From positions 186,001 to 250,000 of the forward strand of contig NZ_PYAL01000002.1 in assembly GCF_004121055.1 (NCBI RefSeq): a DNA stretch of 64,000 bases. Direction: 5' to 3'. Made by a program: the position numbers and the translations under genes. This DNA is from Achromobacter aloeverae. Its GTDB lineage: Bacteria; Pseudomonadota; Gammaproteobacteria; Burkholderiales; Burkholderiaceae_B. The notes beneath the pieces are model-generated. The model did no database searches, was not told the origin of the DNA, and saw nothing but the letters and a program-made list of their open reading frames with translations. Shown here in pieces: positions 7,613-16,088 of this stretch (position 1 is its first letter; every line of letters starts with the position of its first letter).

Positions 7613-8569
7613 ATGTTGCTTATCGATACCGAACAGACCCGTTCGGCGCTGTCCTTTGACGTACTGATCCCCGCCTTGCGCACGGCTTTCCAGCAAGGCG
7701 CGACCGTGCCCTTGCGGCACACCCATGCCATCGAGTCCGGCGGCCACCACGGCACGGCGCTGATCATGCCGGCTTGGAACGAGCAGGGCTACCTGGGCGT
7801 GAAGATCATCAATATCTTCCCCGGCAATGGCGCGCGGGGGCTGCCCGGGCTGCACGCCACCTACACCTTGTACAGCGCGCATACGGGCATTCCGCTGGCC
7901 CATGTCGACGGCGACGTCGTCACCGTCTATCGGACCGCCGGCGCGGCGGCCCTGGGCGCGGACTACCTGGCGCGGCGCGACGCGCGCGTGCTGGCCATTA
8001 TCGGGTCCGGCCGTATCGCCGGCCTGGTGGCGCAAGCGATGCGCACGGTGCGGCCCATCGAACGCGTGCTGGTCTGGAACGTGCGTCCGGCCGGCGCCCA
8101 GGCGCTGGCGGCCAGCCTGCGCGAGGCGGGCATGGATGCCGTCGCGGTGGCGGACGCGCGCGAGGCCGTCGAGCAGGCGGACATCGTCAGTTGCGCCACG
8201 TTGTCGACGCAACCGCTGGTGCGGGCGGAGTGGCTGCGGCCGGGCACCCATCTCGATCTCATAGGCAGCTTCAAGCCGGACATGGTGGAAGCGCATCCGG
8301 ACTGCTTCCGCGGCGCGTCCGTCTACGTCGATACGGACGAAGCGCCGGCCAAGGCTGGCGACCTGTTGCAAGCCTTCGAGGCCGGGGCCCTGGCGCGCGG
8401 CGATATCCGCGGCGACCTTCATGGGCTGGCGCGCGGGACGGTGGCGGGACGGCGGCACGATGAGGAGATCACGATCTTCAAGGCCGTGGGCAGCGCGCTG
8501 GAGGACCTGACCACGGCAGCGCTGGTCTACGAGGCGGCGCGAGGCGACGGAGCAAACACTAAGGTTTGA
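7613..8569 (+). CDS. Ornithine cyclodeaminase / mu-crystallin family protein
   Basis: 318 residues, typical for the family, which contains ornithine cyclodeaminases, alanine dehydrogenases and delta-1-pyrroline-2-carboxylate reductases. The Rossmann NAD(P) motif is VLAIIGSGRIAGLVAQAM (about 129-146), and KIINIFPGNGARGLPGLHATYTLY lies in the N-terminal substrate domain. AGGAGGT lies 6 bp before the ATG at 7613, which settles the start against a longer frame. The gene is followed 46 bp later by a LivK-like binding protein, so the two may be co-transcribed. A second family member with a different context lies at 49272-50246. The exact substrate cannot be called from sequence; reductase activity is as likely as deamination. 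Confidence 0.85.
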   Translation: MLLIDTEQTRSALSFDVLIPALRTAFQQGATVPLRHTHAIESGGHHGTALIMPAWNEQGYLGVKIINIFPGNGARGLPGLHATYTLYSAHTGIPLAHVDGDVVTVYRTAGAAALGADYLARRDARVLAIIGSGRIAGLVAQAMRTVRPIERVLVWNVRPAGAQALAASLREAGMDAVAVADAREAVEQADIVSCATLSTQPLVRAEWLRPGTHLDLIGSFKPDMVEAHPDCFRGASVYVDTDEAPAKAGDLLQAFEAGALARGDIRGDLHGLARGTVAGRRHDEEITIFKAVGSALEDLTTAALVYEAARGDGANTKV

Positions 8570-8615
8570 GGCAAAATCGGGGTGTGCGCGCTCGCGCCCA
8601 TGTCGGAGCCTTGCC

Positions 8616-9995
8616 ATGTTCGCAGTCTTGTCATCGTGTCTCCGCGCAGGACCGCGGCGGATCGCCGCGGTTGCCTCGTTGGCCTGGGCGGCATGCTTGT
8701 TGCCAGTGGCGGGGCCGGCTCACGCCGCCGGCGCGCAGGTGCCGGAGAGCGGTAAGGCGTCCACGGCGGCCGCGAACGCGCCGGCCACGGTGATCGTGGG
8801 CGTGGACTTGTCCTTGACCGGCCGCGCCAGCGTCCTTGGCTTGCAAAGCCGCAACGCCGTGCGCCTGTGGCCCACGACCCTCGGAGGACTGCCGGCCCGC
8901 TATGTGGTCCTCGACGACGGCAGCGACCCCGCCCGTGCGCTTGCCAATATGCGGGCGTTTACCGATGCCGGCGATCCCGCCGATCCCGCCGATGCGTCCG
9001 GCGCCCCCCGGGGCGGCGTAGGCGGGACGAAGGCCACGGCCGAACAGCCGCTGGCGGCCGGGATGACCAGTGGCGATACGTCAACCAGCCTTCCTCGGAC
9101 CGACGCCGTGGTCGGTTTCGTGACCACGCCGCTGGCGCAGCAGGTCCTGCCCGATGCCGCGCGGACGCGGACGCCGCTGATCGTCCTTGCCGGCGCGCCC
9201 AGCCTGGTTGCGCCGATGGACGCGACCCGCGCCTGGGTCTTCAAGATGGCGCAGAACGACGACGCCATGGCGCGCGCCCTGGTGGACGACATGGCACGGC
9301 GGGGCTATCACGACGTTGCATTCCTGGGCTTCGACGATGCGTATGGCGACGGCTGGCGGCAGGCCTTCGGCCAGGCGGCGGCAGGCAAGCTGCGCATCGT
9401 CGCGCAGGAACGCTATCCGCGCGGCGCCCAGTCGCTGGTGAGCCAGGCGCAGCGCGTCATCGCGGCGCATCCCGCCGCCGTGCTGGTGGCCGCGACCGGC
9501 GCGGACGCCGTCCTGCCGCAACGCACGCTGCGCGAGCGCGGCTACGGCGGCCAGGTCTACCAGACCCACGGCATCGCCACCCCCGACTTCCTCAAGGACG
9601 GCGAGGACGACGTGGAGGGTACCTTGTTCGCCGCCGGCCCCGCCATGTTCGCGCGCGCCTTGCCGCCCGGCCATCCGGCCAGGCCGGCAGCCCTGGCGTT
9701 CGCCGACCTCTACGAGGGCAGGTATGGCAGGGACACGGTGACCCAGTTTTCCGCCGATGCCTATGGCGCGTGGATCCTGCTCGACCGCGCCGTGGCCGAC
9801 GTCCTGCGCGCCGGCCTGCGTCCCGGCAACGAGGCCTTCCGTGTCGCCCTGCGCAAGGCCCTGGAGGACACCCGCGGCCTGGCCGTACCCAACGGCATCC
9901 TCAACCTCTCGCCCATCGACCACCAAGGCCTTGGGACCGACGCCGCGGTGATGGGCGCGGTGCGTGGCGGACGGTATGTTTACCCTCCCGATTGA
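8616..9995 (+). CDS. LivK-like ABC transporter substrate-binding protein
   Basis: 459-residue type I periplasmic binding protein of the branched-chain amino acid class. It has a Sec-type signal peptide (MFAVLSSCLRAGPRRIAAVASLAWAACLLPVAGPAHA, about 37 residues). Two Rossmann-like lobes follow: VIVGVDLSLTGRASVLGLQSRNAVRLW at the mature start, and YHDVAFLGFDDAYGDGWRQAF in the second lobe. An Ala/Gly/Thr-rich insert at about 128-155 (ASGAPRGGVGGTKATAEQPL) is unusual for the family and looks like a lineage-specific loop. No livHMGF genes are near, so it is an orphan receptor. Ligand unknown. Confidence 0.82.
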   Translation: MFAVLSSCLRAGPRRIAAVASLAWAACLLPVAGPAHAAGAQVPESGKASTAAANAPATVIVGVDLSLTGRASVLGLQSRNAVRLWPTTLGGLPARYVVLDDGSDPARALANMRAFTDAGDPADPADASGAPRGGVGGTKATAEQPLAAGMTSGDTSTSLPRTDAVVGFVTTPLAQQVLPDAARTRTPLIVLAGAPSLVAPMDATRAWVFKMAQNDDAMARALVDDMARRGYHDVAFLGFDDAYGDGWRQAFGQAAAGKLRIVAQERYPRGAQSLVSQAQRVIAAHPAAVLVAATGADAVLPQRTLRERGYGGQVYQTHGIATPDFLKDGEDDVEGTLFAAGPAMFARALPPGHPARPAALAFADLYEGRYGRDTVTQFSADAYGAWILLDRAVADVLRAGLRPGNEAFRVALRKALEDTRGLAVPNGILNLSPIDHQGLGTDAAVMGAVRGGRYVYPPD

Positions 9996-10155
9996 GGCCG
10001 CCGCGCCAAGCTCGCCGCGCCGCAGGCCCCACGCGTCCGATACCGTCCGGCGTGCCCGCCGCTGTCCCGCGTGGCGGGCACCACTCCGCGATATTCCCCG
10101 GCGGTTGCCTTGACAGCCCAGTCCCGCCAAGGCGGCACGTAGCCAGGCCGCCTGA

Positions 10156-10205
10156 TTGATTAGCGATCAAGTAATTTGTATTGAAATGGTTTTGTGCAAT
10201 ATCAT
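10156..10205 (+). promoter_or_regulatory. ehu promoter region with dyad
   Basis: An AT-rich island in GC-rich DNA. TTGAT-TAGCG-ATCAA (10156-10170) is a 5-bp dyad, followed by TTGTAT (10176-10181), an 18-bp spacer and TATCAT (10200-10205), a plausible sigma70 promoter. The dyad sits just upstream of the -35, where an activator would bind. Confidence 0.45.
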
Positions 10206-10242
10206 TTCGGCAACATTGAATTTTGGAAAAGGGGGACAGGGT

Positions 10243-11154
10243 TTGCCGAAAAGCCTGAGACTGGCCATCGTGGCCGCCATCGGCGCGGGCCTGCTGGGTT
10301 ATGCGGCCGTGCGCGCGGGCGGCGACGGCGGCGGGCGGCCACAGGCGCAAGCGCGTGCGCCGGATACGCTGGCCCAGGCCCGTGCGAAGGGGGAGATCCG
10401 TGTCGGCTACGCCAATGAGGCGCCGTTCGCCTACATGGACAGCCGCGGCAACCAGGTCACCGGTGAATCGGTGGAAATCGCCCGCGTCGTGCTGCGGCGC
10501 CTGGGCATCCGCCATGTCCAGGCGGTGCTGACCGAATTCGGTTCCCTGATTCCCGGCCTGAACGCGGGCCGCTTCGACATCATCGCCGCCGGCATGTACG
10601 TGACGCCGGACCGCTGCAGGCAGGTGGCGTTTTCCGATCCCACCTACGGCGTGGGCGCCGCCTTCCTGGTGCCGGCGCACAACCCGCGCAACCTGCACGG
10701 CTACGAAGACCTGGCGCGCCAGGCCGACGCCAGGCTGGGCATCGTCGTCGGCGCCATCGAGGGCGACTACGCGGCGGCCGTCGGTATCCCGGCCGACCGC
10801 ATGGTGATTTTTCCCGACGCCGTCAGTGCGCTGGCGGGCGTGCAGGTCGGCCGCGCCGACGCCTATGCGGCCACCGCCCTGACCATCAATCACCTGCTGG
10901 GCAAGCTGCCGCCCGACGGGGGCCTGGAAACGGCCCAGCCGTTCAGCGATCCCGTGATCGACGGCAAGCCGGTACGCGGCTATGGCGCGTATGCCTTCCG
11001 CAAGGACGACCAGGCGCTGGTCGATGCCTTCAATGCCGAACTCAAGCGCTTCATCGGCACGCCCGAGCATCGACGCCTGGTCGCGCCCTTCGGCTTCACG
11101 GAAAAGGAACTGCCGCGGGGCATGACCGCCGCGCGCCTGTGCGCGGGGCAGTGA
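10243..11154 (+). CDS. ehuB: Ectoine/hydroxyectoine-type ABC binding protein EhuB
   Basis: About 303 residues from a TTG start. Binding component of an osmolyte/nutrient importer of the polar amino acid class. Sequence resembling EhuB includes GEIRVGYANEAPFAYMDSRGNQVTGESVEIARVVLRRLG, then LTEFGSLIPGLNAGRFDIIAAGMYVTPDRC, and the ending FIGTPEHRRLVAPFGFTEKELP. Start choice is uncertain: TTG 10243 follows a purine-rich AAAAGGGGGACAGG and opens onto a membrane/signal segment (LRLAIVAAIGAGLLGYAAV). ATG 10186 and TTG 10156 are in the same frame. The 3' neighbours are the matching permeases and ATPase. No ectoine degradation genes (doeA/eutD, doeB/eutE) are visible, so the ectoine ligand is inferred only from similarity. 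Confidence 0.8.
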   Translation: MPKSLRLAIVAAIGAGLLGYAAVRAGGDGGGRPQAQARAPDTLAQARAKGEIRVGYANEAPFAYMDSRGNQVTGESVEIARVVLRRLGIRHVQAVLTEFGSLIPGLNAGRFDIIAAGMYVTPDRCRQVAFSDPTYGVGAAFLVPAHNPRNLHGYEDLARQADARLGIVVGAIEGDYAAAVGIPADRMVIFPDAVSALAGVQVGRADAYAATALTINHLLGKLPPDGGLETAQPFSDPVIDGKPVRGYGAYAFRKDDQALVDAFNAELKRFIGTPEHRRLVAPFGFTEKELPRGMTAARLCAGQ

Positions 11155-11294
11155 GCGCGCGGGATATCGAGCGCGCGTGGCAGTGGGCGCGCGGCCGGCG
11201 AGCACGCGCCGGCGCCGCCGGCCCGCATTGGCGTCCGGTGCCGGATCTGGCCGTCGCTTGCGGCGCAACTTCAAACGAAACGGGGAATCCGCCC

Positions 11295-11936
11295 ATGGAA
11301 GACTTCCAGGTATTGATAATGCCGCTGCTGCGCGGCCTTGGCGTGACCTTGCAGATCACCGCCGCCGCTGCCCTGCTGGCCATACCGCTGGCCTTGCTGG
11401 CCGGCCTGGGCCGCCTCTCTCCGCAGCCATGGCTGCGCTGGCCCGCCACCGTGTACGTGCAGGTATTCCGCGGCACCTCGGCGCTGGTGCAGCTGTTCTG
11501 GTTCTATTTCGTCCTGCCGCTGTTCGGCATCGAACTGCCCGCCATGGCGGTCGGCATCGCGGTACTGGCCGCCAACACCGGCGCCTATGGGGCCGAGGTC
11601 GTGCGCGGCGCCATCGCCGCCGTCCCGCGCGGCCAGCGCGAGGCGGCGCGCGCGCTGAACATGCCGCCGGCCCTCGCGTTGCGGCGCATCGTCCTGCCGC
11701 AGGCCTTGGCCGCCATGCTGCCGCCGGCCACCAATCTGTTGATCGAACTGCTGAAGAACACCGCGCTGGTCTCCCTGATCACGATCACGGACCTGACCTT
11801 CAGCGGCCAACTGGTGCGCAGCGACACCTTGCGCACCACGCCCGTTTTCCTGGCCGTGCTGCTGCTGTATTTCGTCGTGGCGCTGGCCATTACCGGCGTC
11901 ATGCGCCGGCTCGAAAGCAAGGTCGCCGTCCGATGA
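11295..11936 (+). CDS. ehuC: Ectoine-type ABC permease EhuC
   Basis: 213-residue inner membrane permease of the His/Glu/Gln (HisMQ) family. Five hydrophobic segments are visible. The cytoplasmic EAA loop that docks the ATPase is EVVRGAIAAVPRGQREAARALNMPPALALRRIVLPQAL (about 97-134). ATG 11295 is chosen because upstream residues in the same frame are charged, low-complexity and not membrane-like. The 3' end overlaps ehuD by an ATGA, so the two subunits are translationally coupled. It pairs with EhuD to form the transmembrane channel fed by EhuB. Confidence 0.85.
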   Translation: MEDFQVLIMPLLRGLGVTLQITAAAALLAIPLALLAGLGRLSPQPWLRWPATVYVQVFRGTSALVQLFWFYFVLPLFGIELPAMAVGIAVLAANTGAYGAEVVRGAIAAVPRGQREAARALNMPPALALRRIVLPQALAAMLPPATNLLIELLKNTALVSLITITDLTFSGQLVRSDTLRTTPVFLAVLLLYFVVALAITGVMRRLESKVAVR

Positions 11937-12655
11937 ACACCGCAGCCGCTCCCGTCCGTTTCGATTGGCACTACGCCTGGGACATCCTGCCGCAACTCGG
12001 CAGCGCCTTGCTGGTGACGCTCGCGGCCACCGTGCTGGGCATGCTCATCGCCGTCGTGCTGGGCCTGGCCCTGGCGGTGTGGCGCCGATCGCCGATACGG
12101 GCCTTGTCCCTGCCCGCCGCCCTGCTGATCGAGTTCGTGCGCAGCACGCCCTTGCTGGTGCAGATGTACTTCCTGTTCTATGCCTTGCCGCTGACGGGCG
12201 CCAGCCTTTCGCCGCTGGCCACCGGCGTGCTGGCGCTGGGCTTGCACTATGCCTCGTACTGCGCGGAGGTCTACCGGGCGGGCCTGGAGTCGGTGCCGCG
12301 CGGGCAGTCCGAGGCGGCGCGGGCCCTGAACATGTCCGCATGGCGCACGCTGACCCGCATCGTGCTGCCGCAGGCGCTGCCGCCGGTCGTGCCGGCCCTG
12401 GGCAATTACCTGATCGCCATGCTCAAGGACACGCCCATGCTGTCGGCCATCACCGTGGTCGAACTCCTGCAGCAAAGCAAGATGACGGGCGCGGCGACCT
12501 TCCGCTATACCGAACCGCTGACCCTGGTCGGCCTCATCTTCCTGGCGCTGAGCCTGGTCGCCGCGCGCGCCGTGGCGGGGCTGGAGCGCCGGCTGGCGAC
12601 GCGCGGCAATCGGGCCGCGGTGTCGTCCCCAACCATTCCGGGAGCCCAAGCATGA
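11933..12655 (+). CDS. ehuD: Ectoine-type ABC permease EhuD
   Basis: 240-residue second permease of the importer. Its EAA loop is EVYRAGLESVPRGQSEAARALNMSAWRTLTRIVLPQALPP, and hydrophobic segments include LGSALLVTLAATVLGMLIAVVLGLALAV and LVGLIFLALSLVAARAVAGL. The ATG lies in an ATGA overlap with the ehuC stop, and its own stop overlaps the ehuA start in the same way. This very tight packing supports one polycistronic unit ehuBCDA. The last ~20 residues (LATRGNRAAVSSPTIPGAQA) are not conserved-looking. Confidence 0.86.
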   Translation: MNTAAAPVRFDWHYAWDILPQLGSALLVTLAATVLGMLIAVVLGLALAVWRRSPIRALSLPAALLIEFVRSTPLLVQMYFLFYALPLTGASLSPLATGVLALGLHYASYCAEVYRAGLESVPRGQSEAARALNMSAWRTLTRIVLPQALPPVVPALGNYLIAMLKDTPMLSAITVVELLQQSKMTGAATFRYTEPLTLVGLIFLALSLVAARAVAGLERRLATRGNRAAVSSPTIPGAQA

Positions 12656-13422
12656 GCGCGAGCATACGCCTGACCAACGTCCACAAACGCCATGGCGACC
12701 TGCATATCATCCGGGGCCTGGACCTGGACATTCCCGCCGGCCAGACCGTCGCCATCGTCGGTCCTTCAGGCTCGGGCAAGTCCACCTTGCTGCGCCTGCT
12801 GATGACCCTGGACCGCCCCAGCGAAGGCACCATCGAAATCGATGGCGCGCCGATGTGGACGGATGGCCAGGGGCAGCCCGCCACGGCCGATTCCGCCCAC
12901 GTGCGCGCGGTGCGCGGCAAGATAGGCATGGTGTTCCAGCAATTCAACCTGTTCCCGCACCTGACCGCCCTGGGCAATGTGATCGAGGCGCCCATGTACG
13001 TGCAGGGCCTGGCGCGCGCCGACGCGGAAAAGCTGGGGCGCGAGTATCTGGACAAGGTCGGACTGGGCGACAAGCTCGACGCCTATCCCGCGCAATTGTC
13101 GGGTGGCCAGAAGCAGCGCGTCGGCATCGCCCGCGCACTGGTGATGCGCCCGGAGATCATGTTGTTCGACGAAGTGACGTCGGCGTTGGATCCGGAACTG
13201 GTCGGCGGTATCCTGCAGATCATGCGCGAGCTTTCGGCGCAGCGGACCATGACCATGCTCATCGTCACCCATCAGATGAAATTCGCCGAGCAGTCTTCCG
13301 ACCGCACGCTGTTCTTCGACGGCGGCCGCGTGGTGGAGGATGCGCCGTCGGACCGGTTCTTCAGCAATCCCCGGCATCCGCGGGCGCGCCAGTTTCTTCA
13401 GGCGGTCATCGAGGCGGAATAG
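12652..13422 (+). CDS. ehuA: Ectoine-type ABC ATPase EhuA
   Basis: 256-residue ATP-binding subunit of the polar amino acid importer class. Walker [11 protein letters not shown]-loop [14 protein letters not shown], signature LSGGQKQR and Walker B MLFDEVTSALD with H-loop VTHQMKFA are all intact. The residue after the Walker B acid is Val (DEV) instead of the common Pro (DEP), a variant seen in this family. The start overlaps ehuD by ATGA. It energises EhuC/EhuD. No clear terminator follows; the next gene is 165 bp downstream on the same strand but has an unrelated function. Confidence 0.87.
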   Translation: MSASIRLTNVHKRHGDLHIIRGLDLDIPAGQTVAIVGPSGSGKSTLLRLLMTLDRPSEGTIEIDGAPMWTDGQGQPATADSAHVRAVRGKIGMVFQQFNLFPHLTALGNVIEAPMYVQGLARADAEKLGREYLDKVGLGDKLDAYPAQLSGGQKQRVGIARALVMRPEIMLFDEVTSALDPELVGGILQIMRELSAQRTMTMLIVTHQMKFAEQSSDRTLFFDGGRVVEDAPSDRFFSNPRHPRARQFLQAVIEAE

Positions 13423-13587
13423 GGGCGGCCGCCAGGCAGGACGCCAGTCCCGCCCATCGTGGCGATGCCGATCCGTCCCCTGGCGGGCGGCTCGCGACGG
13501 CACGAGGCCGTATCGCCTGTGGGGGCTTCAGGCGCCCGTGCCGGCGGCCAAGGTATAAACGGTGGGTCTACCCATTCTGGAGCTCGC

Positions 13588-14703
13588 ATGAGCCATCACC
13601 TGTTTTCGCCCGTCGCGCTGGGCAAGCTGCCGCTGGTCAACCGTATCGCCATCGCCCCGATGTGCGAATACTCGGCCGAGGACGGCAATGCCACCGACTG
13701 GCACATGATCCACCTGGGCCATCTGGCGCTGTCCGGCGCCGGCCTGCTGACCGTCGAGGCCACTGCCGTCGAACCGGGCGGGCGCATCACGCCGGCCGAT
13801 GTCGGCCTTTGGAACGACGATAACGAGCAGGCCCTGGGCCGCGTGGTGCAGGCGATCCGCCGCTATTCGCCCATCAAGCTGGGCCTGCAGCTGGCGCATG
13901 CCGGACGCAAGGCTTCCAGCCAGGCGCCATGGAAGGGCGGCCAGCAACTGCCTGTCGCCGAGGGCGGCTGGATCTGCGACGCGCCGTCGGCCATCCCGCA
14001 CGGCAAGGACGAAGTGCCGCCGCATGCGCTGGACAAGGACGGGCTGGCGCGCATCCGCCAGGCTTTCGCCGATTCCGCGCGGCGTGCCGCGCGCCTGGGC
14101 TTCGACACGGTGCAGGTGCACTCCGCGCACGGCTACCTGCTGCACCAGTTCCTGTCGCCGTTGTCGAACCAGCGTACGGACGAATACGGCGGCAGCCTGG
14201 AAAACCGGCTGCGCTTCCCGCTGGAGGTGTTCGATGCCGTCCGTGCCGCGTTTCCCGCCGACAAGGCCGTGGGCGTGCGGGTCTCGGCGTCGGACTGGGT
14301 CGAAGGCGGTTGGGACGTGGCGCAGACCCTGGTCTACGCGCAGGCCCTGAAGCAGCATGGCCTCGACTATATCGACGTTTCGTCGGGCGGCCTGTCCACG
14401 GCGCAGAAAATACCGTTGTCGCCCGGCTACCAGGTGCCTTTCGCCGAAGAGATCAAGCGGCAGACCGGCCTGCCGACGATGGCGGTGGGCCTGATCACGG
14501 AACCGCGCCATGCCGACGAAATCATCGCCAGCGGGCAGGCCGACGTCGTGTCGCTGGCGCGCGGCATCCTCTACGACCCGCGCTGGCCCTGGCACGCGGC
14601 GGCCGAACTGGGCCACAACGTGCAGGCGCCGCCTCAGTACTGGCGCTCGCAGCCGCGCGAGCTGAAGGACCTGTTCGCCGACGCCAGCTTCGGCGGGCGC
14701 TGA
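13588..14703 (+). CDS. NADH:flavin oxidoreductase of the YqjM/NamA Old Yellow Enzyme type
   Basis: 371-residue FMN ene-reductase. Family landmarks are FSPVALGKLPLVNRIAIAPMCEYSAEDGNATDWHMIHLGHLA at the N-terminus, with the Cys in APMC that is characteristic of YqjM-type enzymes. LGLQLAHAGRKAS and HSAHGYLLHQFLSPLSNQRTDEYGGSLENRLRFPLEV follow, the latter containing the substrate-binding His pair and the FMN-binding Arg region. GLITEPRHADEII and GQADVVSLARGILYDPRWPW lie near the C-terminus. ATG 13588 is chosen because residues upstream are not family-like. Such enzymes reduce activated C=C bonds of enals, enones and nitro-compounds with NADPH. The physiological substrate is unknown. Confidence 0.9.
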   Translation: MSHHLFSPVALGKLPLVNRIAIAPMCEYSAEDGNATDWHMIHLGHLALSGAGLLTVEATAVEPGGRITPADVGLWNDDNEQALGRVVQAIRRYSPIKLGLQLAHAGRKASSQAPWKGGQQLPVAEGGWICDAPSAIPHGKDEVPPHALDKDGLARIRQAFADSARRAARLGFDTVQVHSAHGYLLHQFLSPLSNQRTDEYGGSLENRLRFPLEVFDAVRAAFPADKAVGVRVSASDWVEGGWDVAQTLVYAQALKQHGLDYIDVSSGGLSTAQKIPLSPGYQVPFAEEIKRQTGLPTMAVGLITEPRHADEIIASGQADVVSLARGILYDPRWPWHAAAELGHNVQAPPQYWRSQPRELKDLFADASFGGR

Positions 14704-14710
14704 GGCGACG

Positions 14711-15382
14711 CTACTTCAGTTTGGCGTAGGCCTGTTCCAGTTGCGCCAGCAGCTGTTCGGCGAAGTCCGGCCGCGCGGCTTCCAGGCCGGCCATCAGGCG
14801 GGCGAGGACGACATTGTCCTCCTCGCCATTCCATTCCTTGATGTAGGTGCCTTCCTTGTAGCCGTGATCCTGGCGGAACAGGTTCAGCACGTTCTTCGAC
14901 ACGTACTGCTTGAACGCCTCGTCCCACGTCAGCTGGCAGCGTCCCATGGTGGTCGCCAGCACCTTGAAGCTGGCGCGGCCGCACACGGCCAGGCCACCCA
15001 GCAGTTCCAGCAGTTCGGGAATGTCCAGCGCGGGCAGGGAATAGGTCTTGCCATCCAGCAGGACGTCGTCCCCGCCGGCCAGGTCGGCCATCAGCGCGCG
15101 GGACGCACCGTCCGCGCCGTCATGGGCGACGATGGCGTGCGAGAGATAGAAGTGCAGGATGTCGATCAGTTCCATCTGCACCTGCGGCAGGTCCAGGGTC
15201 TGCTTTTTCCACCACTTCCAGCCGTGGTGTTCCAGCGCTTCGGCGGCCTCGACGAAGGCGGCGCGCAGGAAGCGCTGGCCGGCGCGCGTCCAGTCGGGAT
15301 TGATGCGGCGATTGAGCTGGTCTTGCAGCTTCAGCATGGTCGCCGCCTGGGCGGGCAGCAATCCGGCGGGGGTCTGGGTCAC
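14711..15382 (-). CDS. dUTP diphosphatase, dimeric all-alpha type
   Basis: About 223 residues, of the all-alpha NTP pyrophosphatase (dUTPase_2) family rather than the trimeric Dut fold. The metal-binding acids are in EAAEALEHHGWKWWKK and, after a spacer, VQMELIDILHF, the ExxE/ExxD helix pair of the family. The enzyme hydrolyses dUTP to dUMP and pyrophosphate, keeping uracil out of DNA and supplying the dTMP precursor. The start is ambiguous: GTG 15382 with GGAG 5 bp upstream is preferred over an upstream ATG at 15460, whose extra residues look random. The gene is convergent with the Old Yellow Enzyme gene, 8 bp apart. Confidence 0.82.
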   Translation of the reverse strand: MTQTPAGLLPAQAATMLKLQDQLNRRINPDWTRAGQRFLRAAFVEAAEALEHHGWKWWKKQTLDLPQVQMELIDILHFYLSHAIVAHDGADGASRALMADLAGGDDVLLDGKTYSLPALDIPELLELLGGLAVCGRASFKVLATTMGRCQLTWDEAFKQYVSKNVLNLFRQDHGYKEGTYIKEWNGEEDNVVLARLMAGLEAARPDFAEQLLAQLEQAYAKLK

Positions 15383-15482
15383 GGGCACTCCATTCAAAAG
15401 CAGGGCGCGGCCACGCGCGGCAGCCGGCGAAAGATCAAGGGAAGCCGGGCATGTTAGCACCGGCGGCCGCCGCGCCCGGTGC

Positions 15483-16076
15483 CTACCTGGGCCGGTTGCC
15501 CTGGCCGGGCTTGTTGCCGGACACGGTCGTCAGCGGCGGCAGCTTGGCCGCCGGCCGATCGGCGTTGCGGCGGATATTGCGGCTGATGCCGTACACCATC
15601 AGCGCGAAGGCCAGCAGGAAAACGCCGGGCATCAGGGCCGAGACATCGACATTGCCGTCATCGACGGCGCCCAGGATCAAGCGCACGGCGTGCCAGGCGA
15701 TCAACAGGGCCACCACGAGGATCACGGCGGAAATCTTGCGCTGCGCCGATCGCGCCGCCAGCGAGGGCGCCGGGCCGGCCTCGGCGCCGGTGCGCATGGC
15801 ATTGGCCTGGCCGTTGTCGGGCGCGGGATCGCGCGCGGGGCTGCCGGCAGGATAGGCGCGCGTGCCTGTCCTTGCCGTGGCGCCGCTGCTGCCCTGGGCG
15901 GGCCGCCGGCTGGCCGGGCGGCCCACCTCGCCCGGCGAAAGCGCGGCGTCGTGCTCCTTGGCGCCACCGGCGGCGTCCTGCGCGATCACCTGTCCCGGCG
16001 GCGGTGCGCCGCGGTTGACCAATCGTTCGACGTAGCGGACGTAATCGCCGTCCTTGGGTTCGCCATCCAGCGCCAT
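15483..16076 (-). CDS. Hypothetical membrane protein
   Basis: 197 residues, family not recognised. Residues 1-110 are hydrophilic and rich in Ala, Gly, Pro and Arg, starting with MALDGEPKDGDYVRYVERLVNRG. Two hydrophobic helices follow (ISAVILVVALLIAWHAVRLIL and ALMPGVFLLAFALMVYGIS), then a basic tail. The shape suggests a long cytosolic region with a two-helix membrane anchor. It starts 13 bp after the DedA-family gene on the same strand and is probably co-transcribed with it, hinting at an envelope role. A real gene is supported by the hydrophobic pattern and tight spacing. Confidence 0.6.
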   Translation of the reverse strand: MALDGEPKDGDYVRYVERLVNRGAPPPGQVIAQDAAGGAKEHDAALSPGEVGRPASRRPAQGSSGATARTGTRAYPAGSPARDPAPDNGQANAMRTGAEAGPAPSLAARSAQRKISAVILVVALLIAWHAVRLILGAVDDGNVDVSALMPGVFLLAFALMVYGISRNIRRNADRPAAKLPPLTTVSGNKPGQGNRPR

Positions 16077-16088
16077 GATCGGGGCCTC

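Noticed and set aside
7613-9995. A catabolic unit of cyclodeaminase-like enzyme plus binding protein linked to ehu
   Set aside because: The intergenic distances and the separate AT-rich promoter before ehuB give no real support for one unit.
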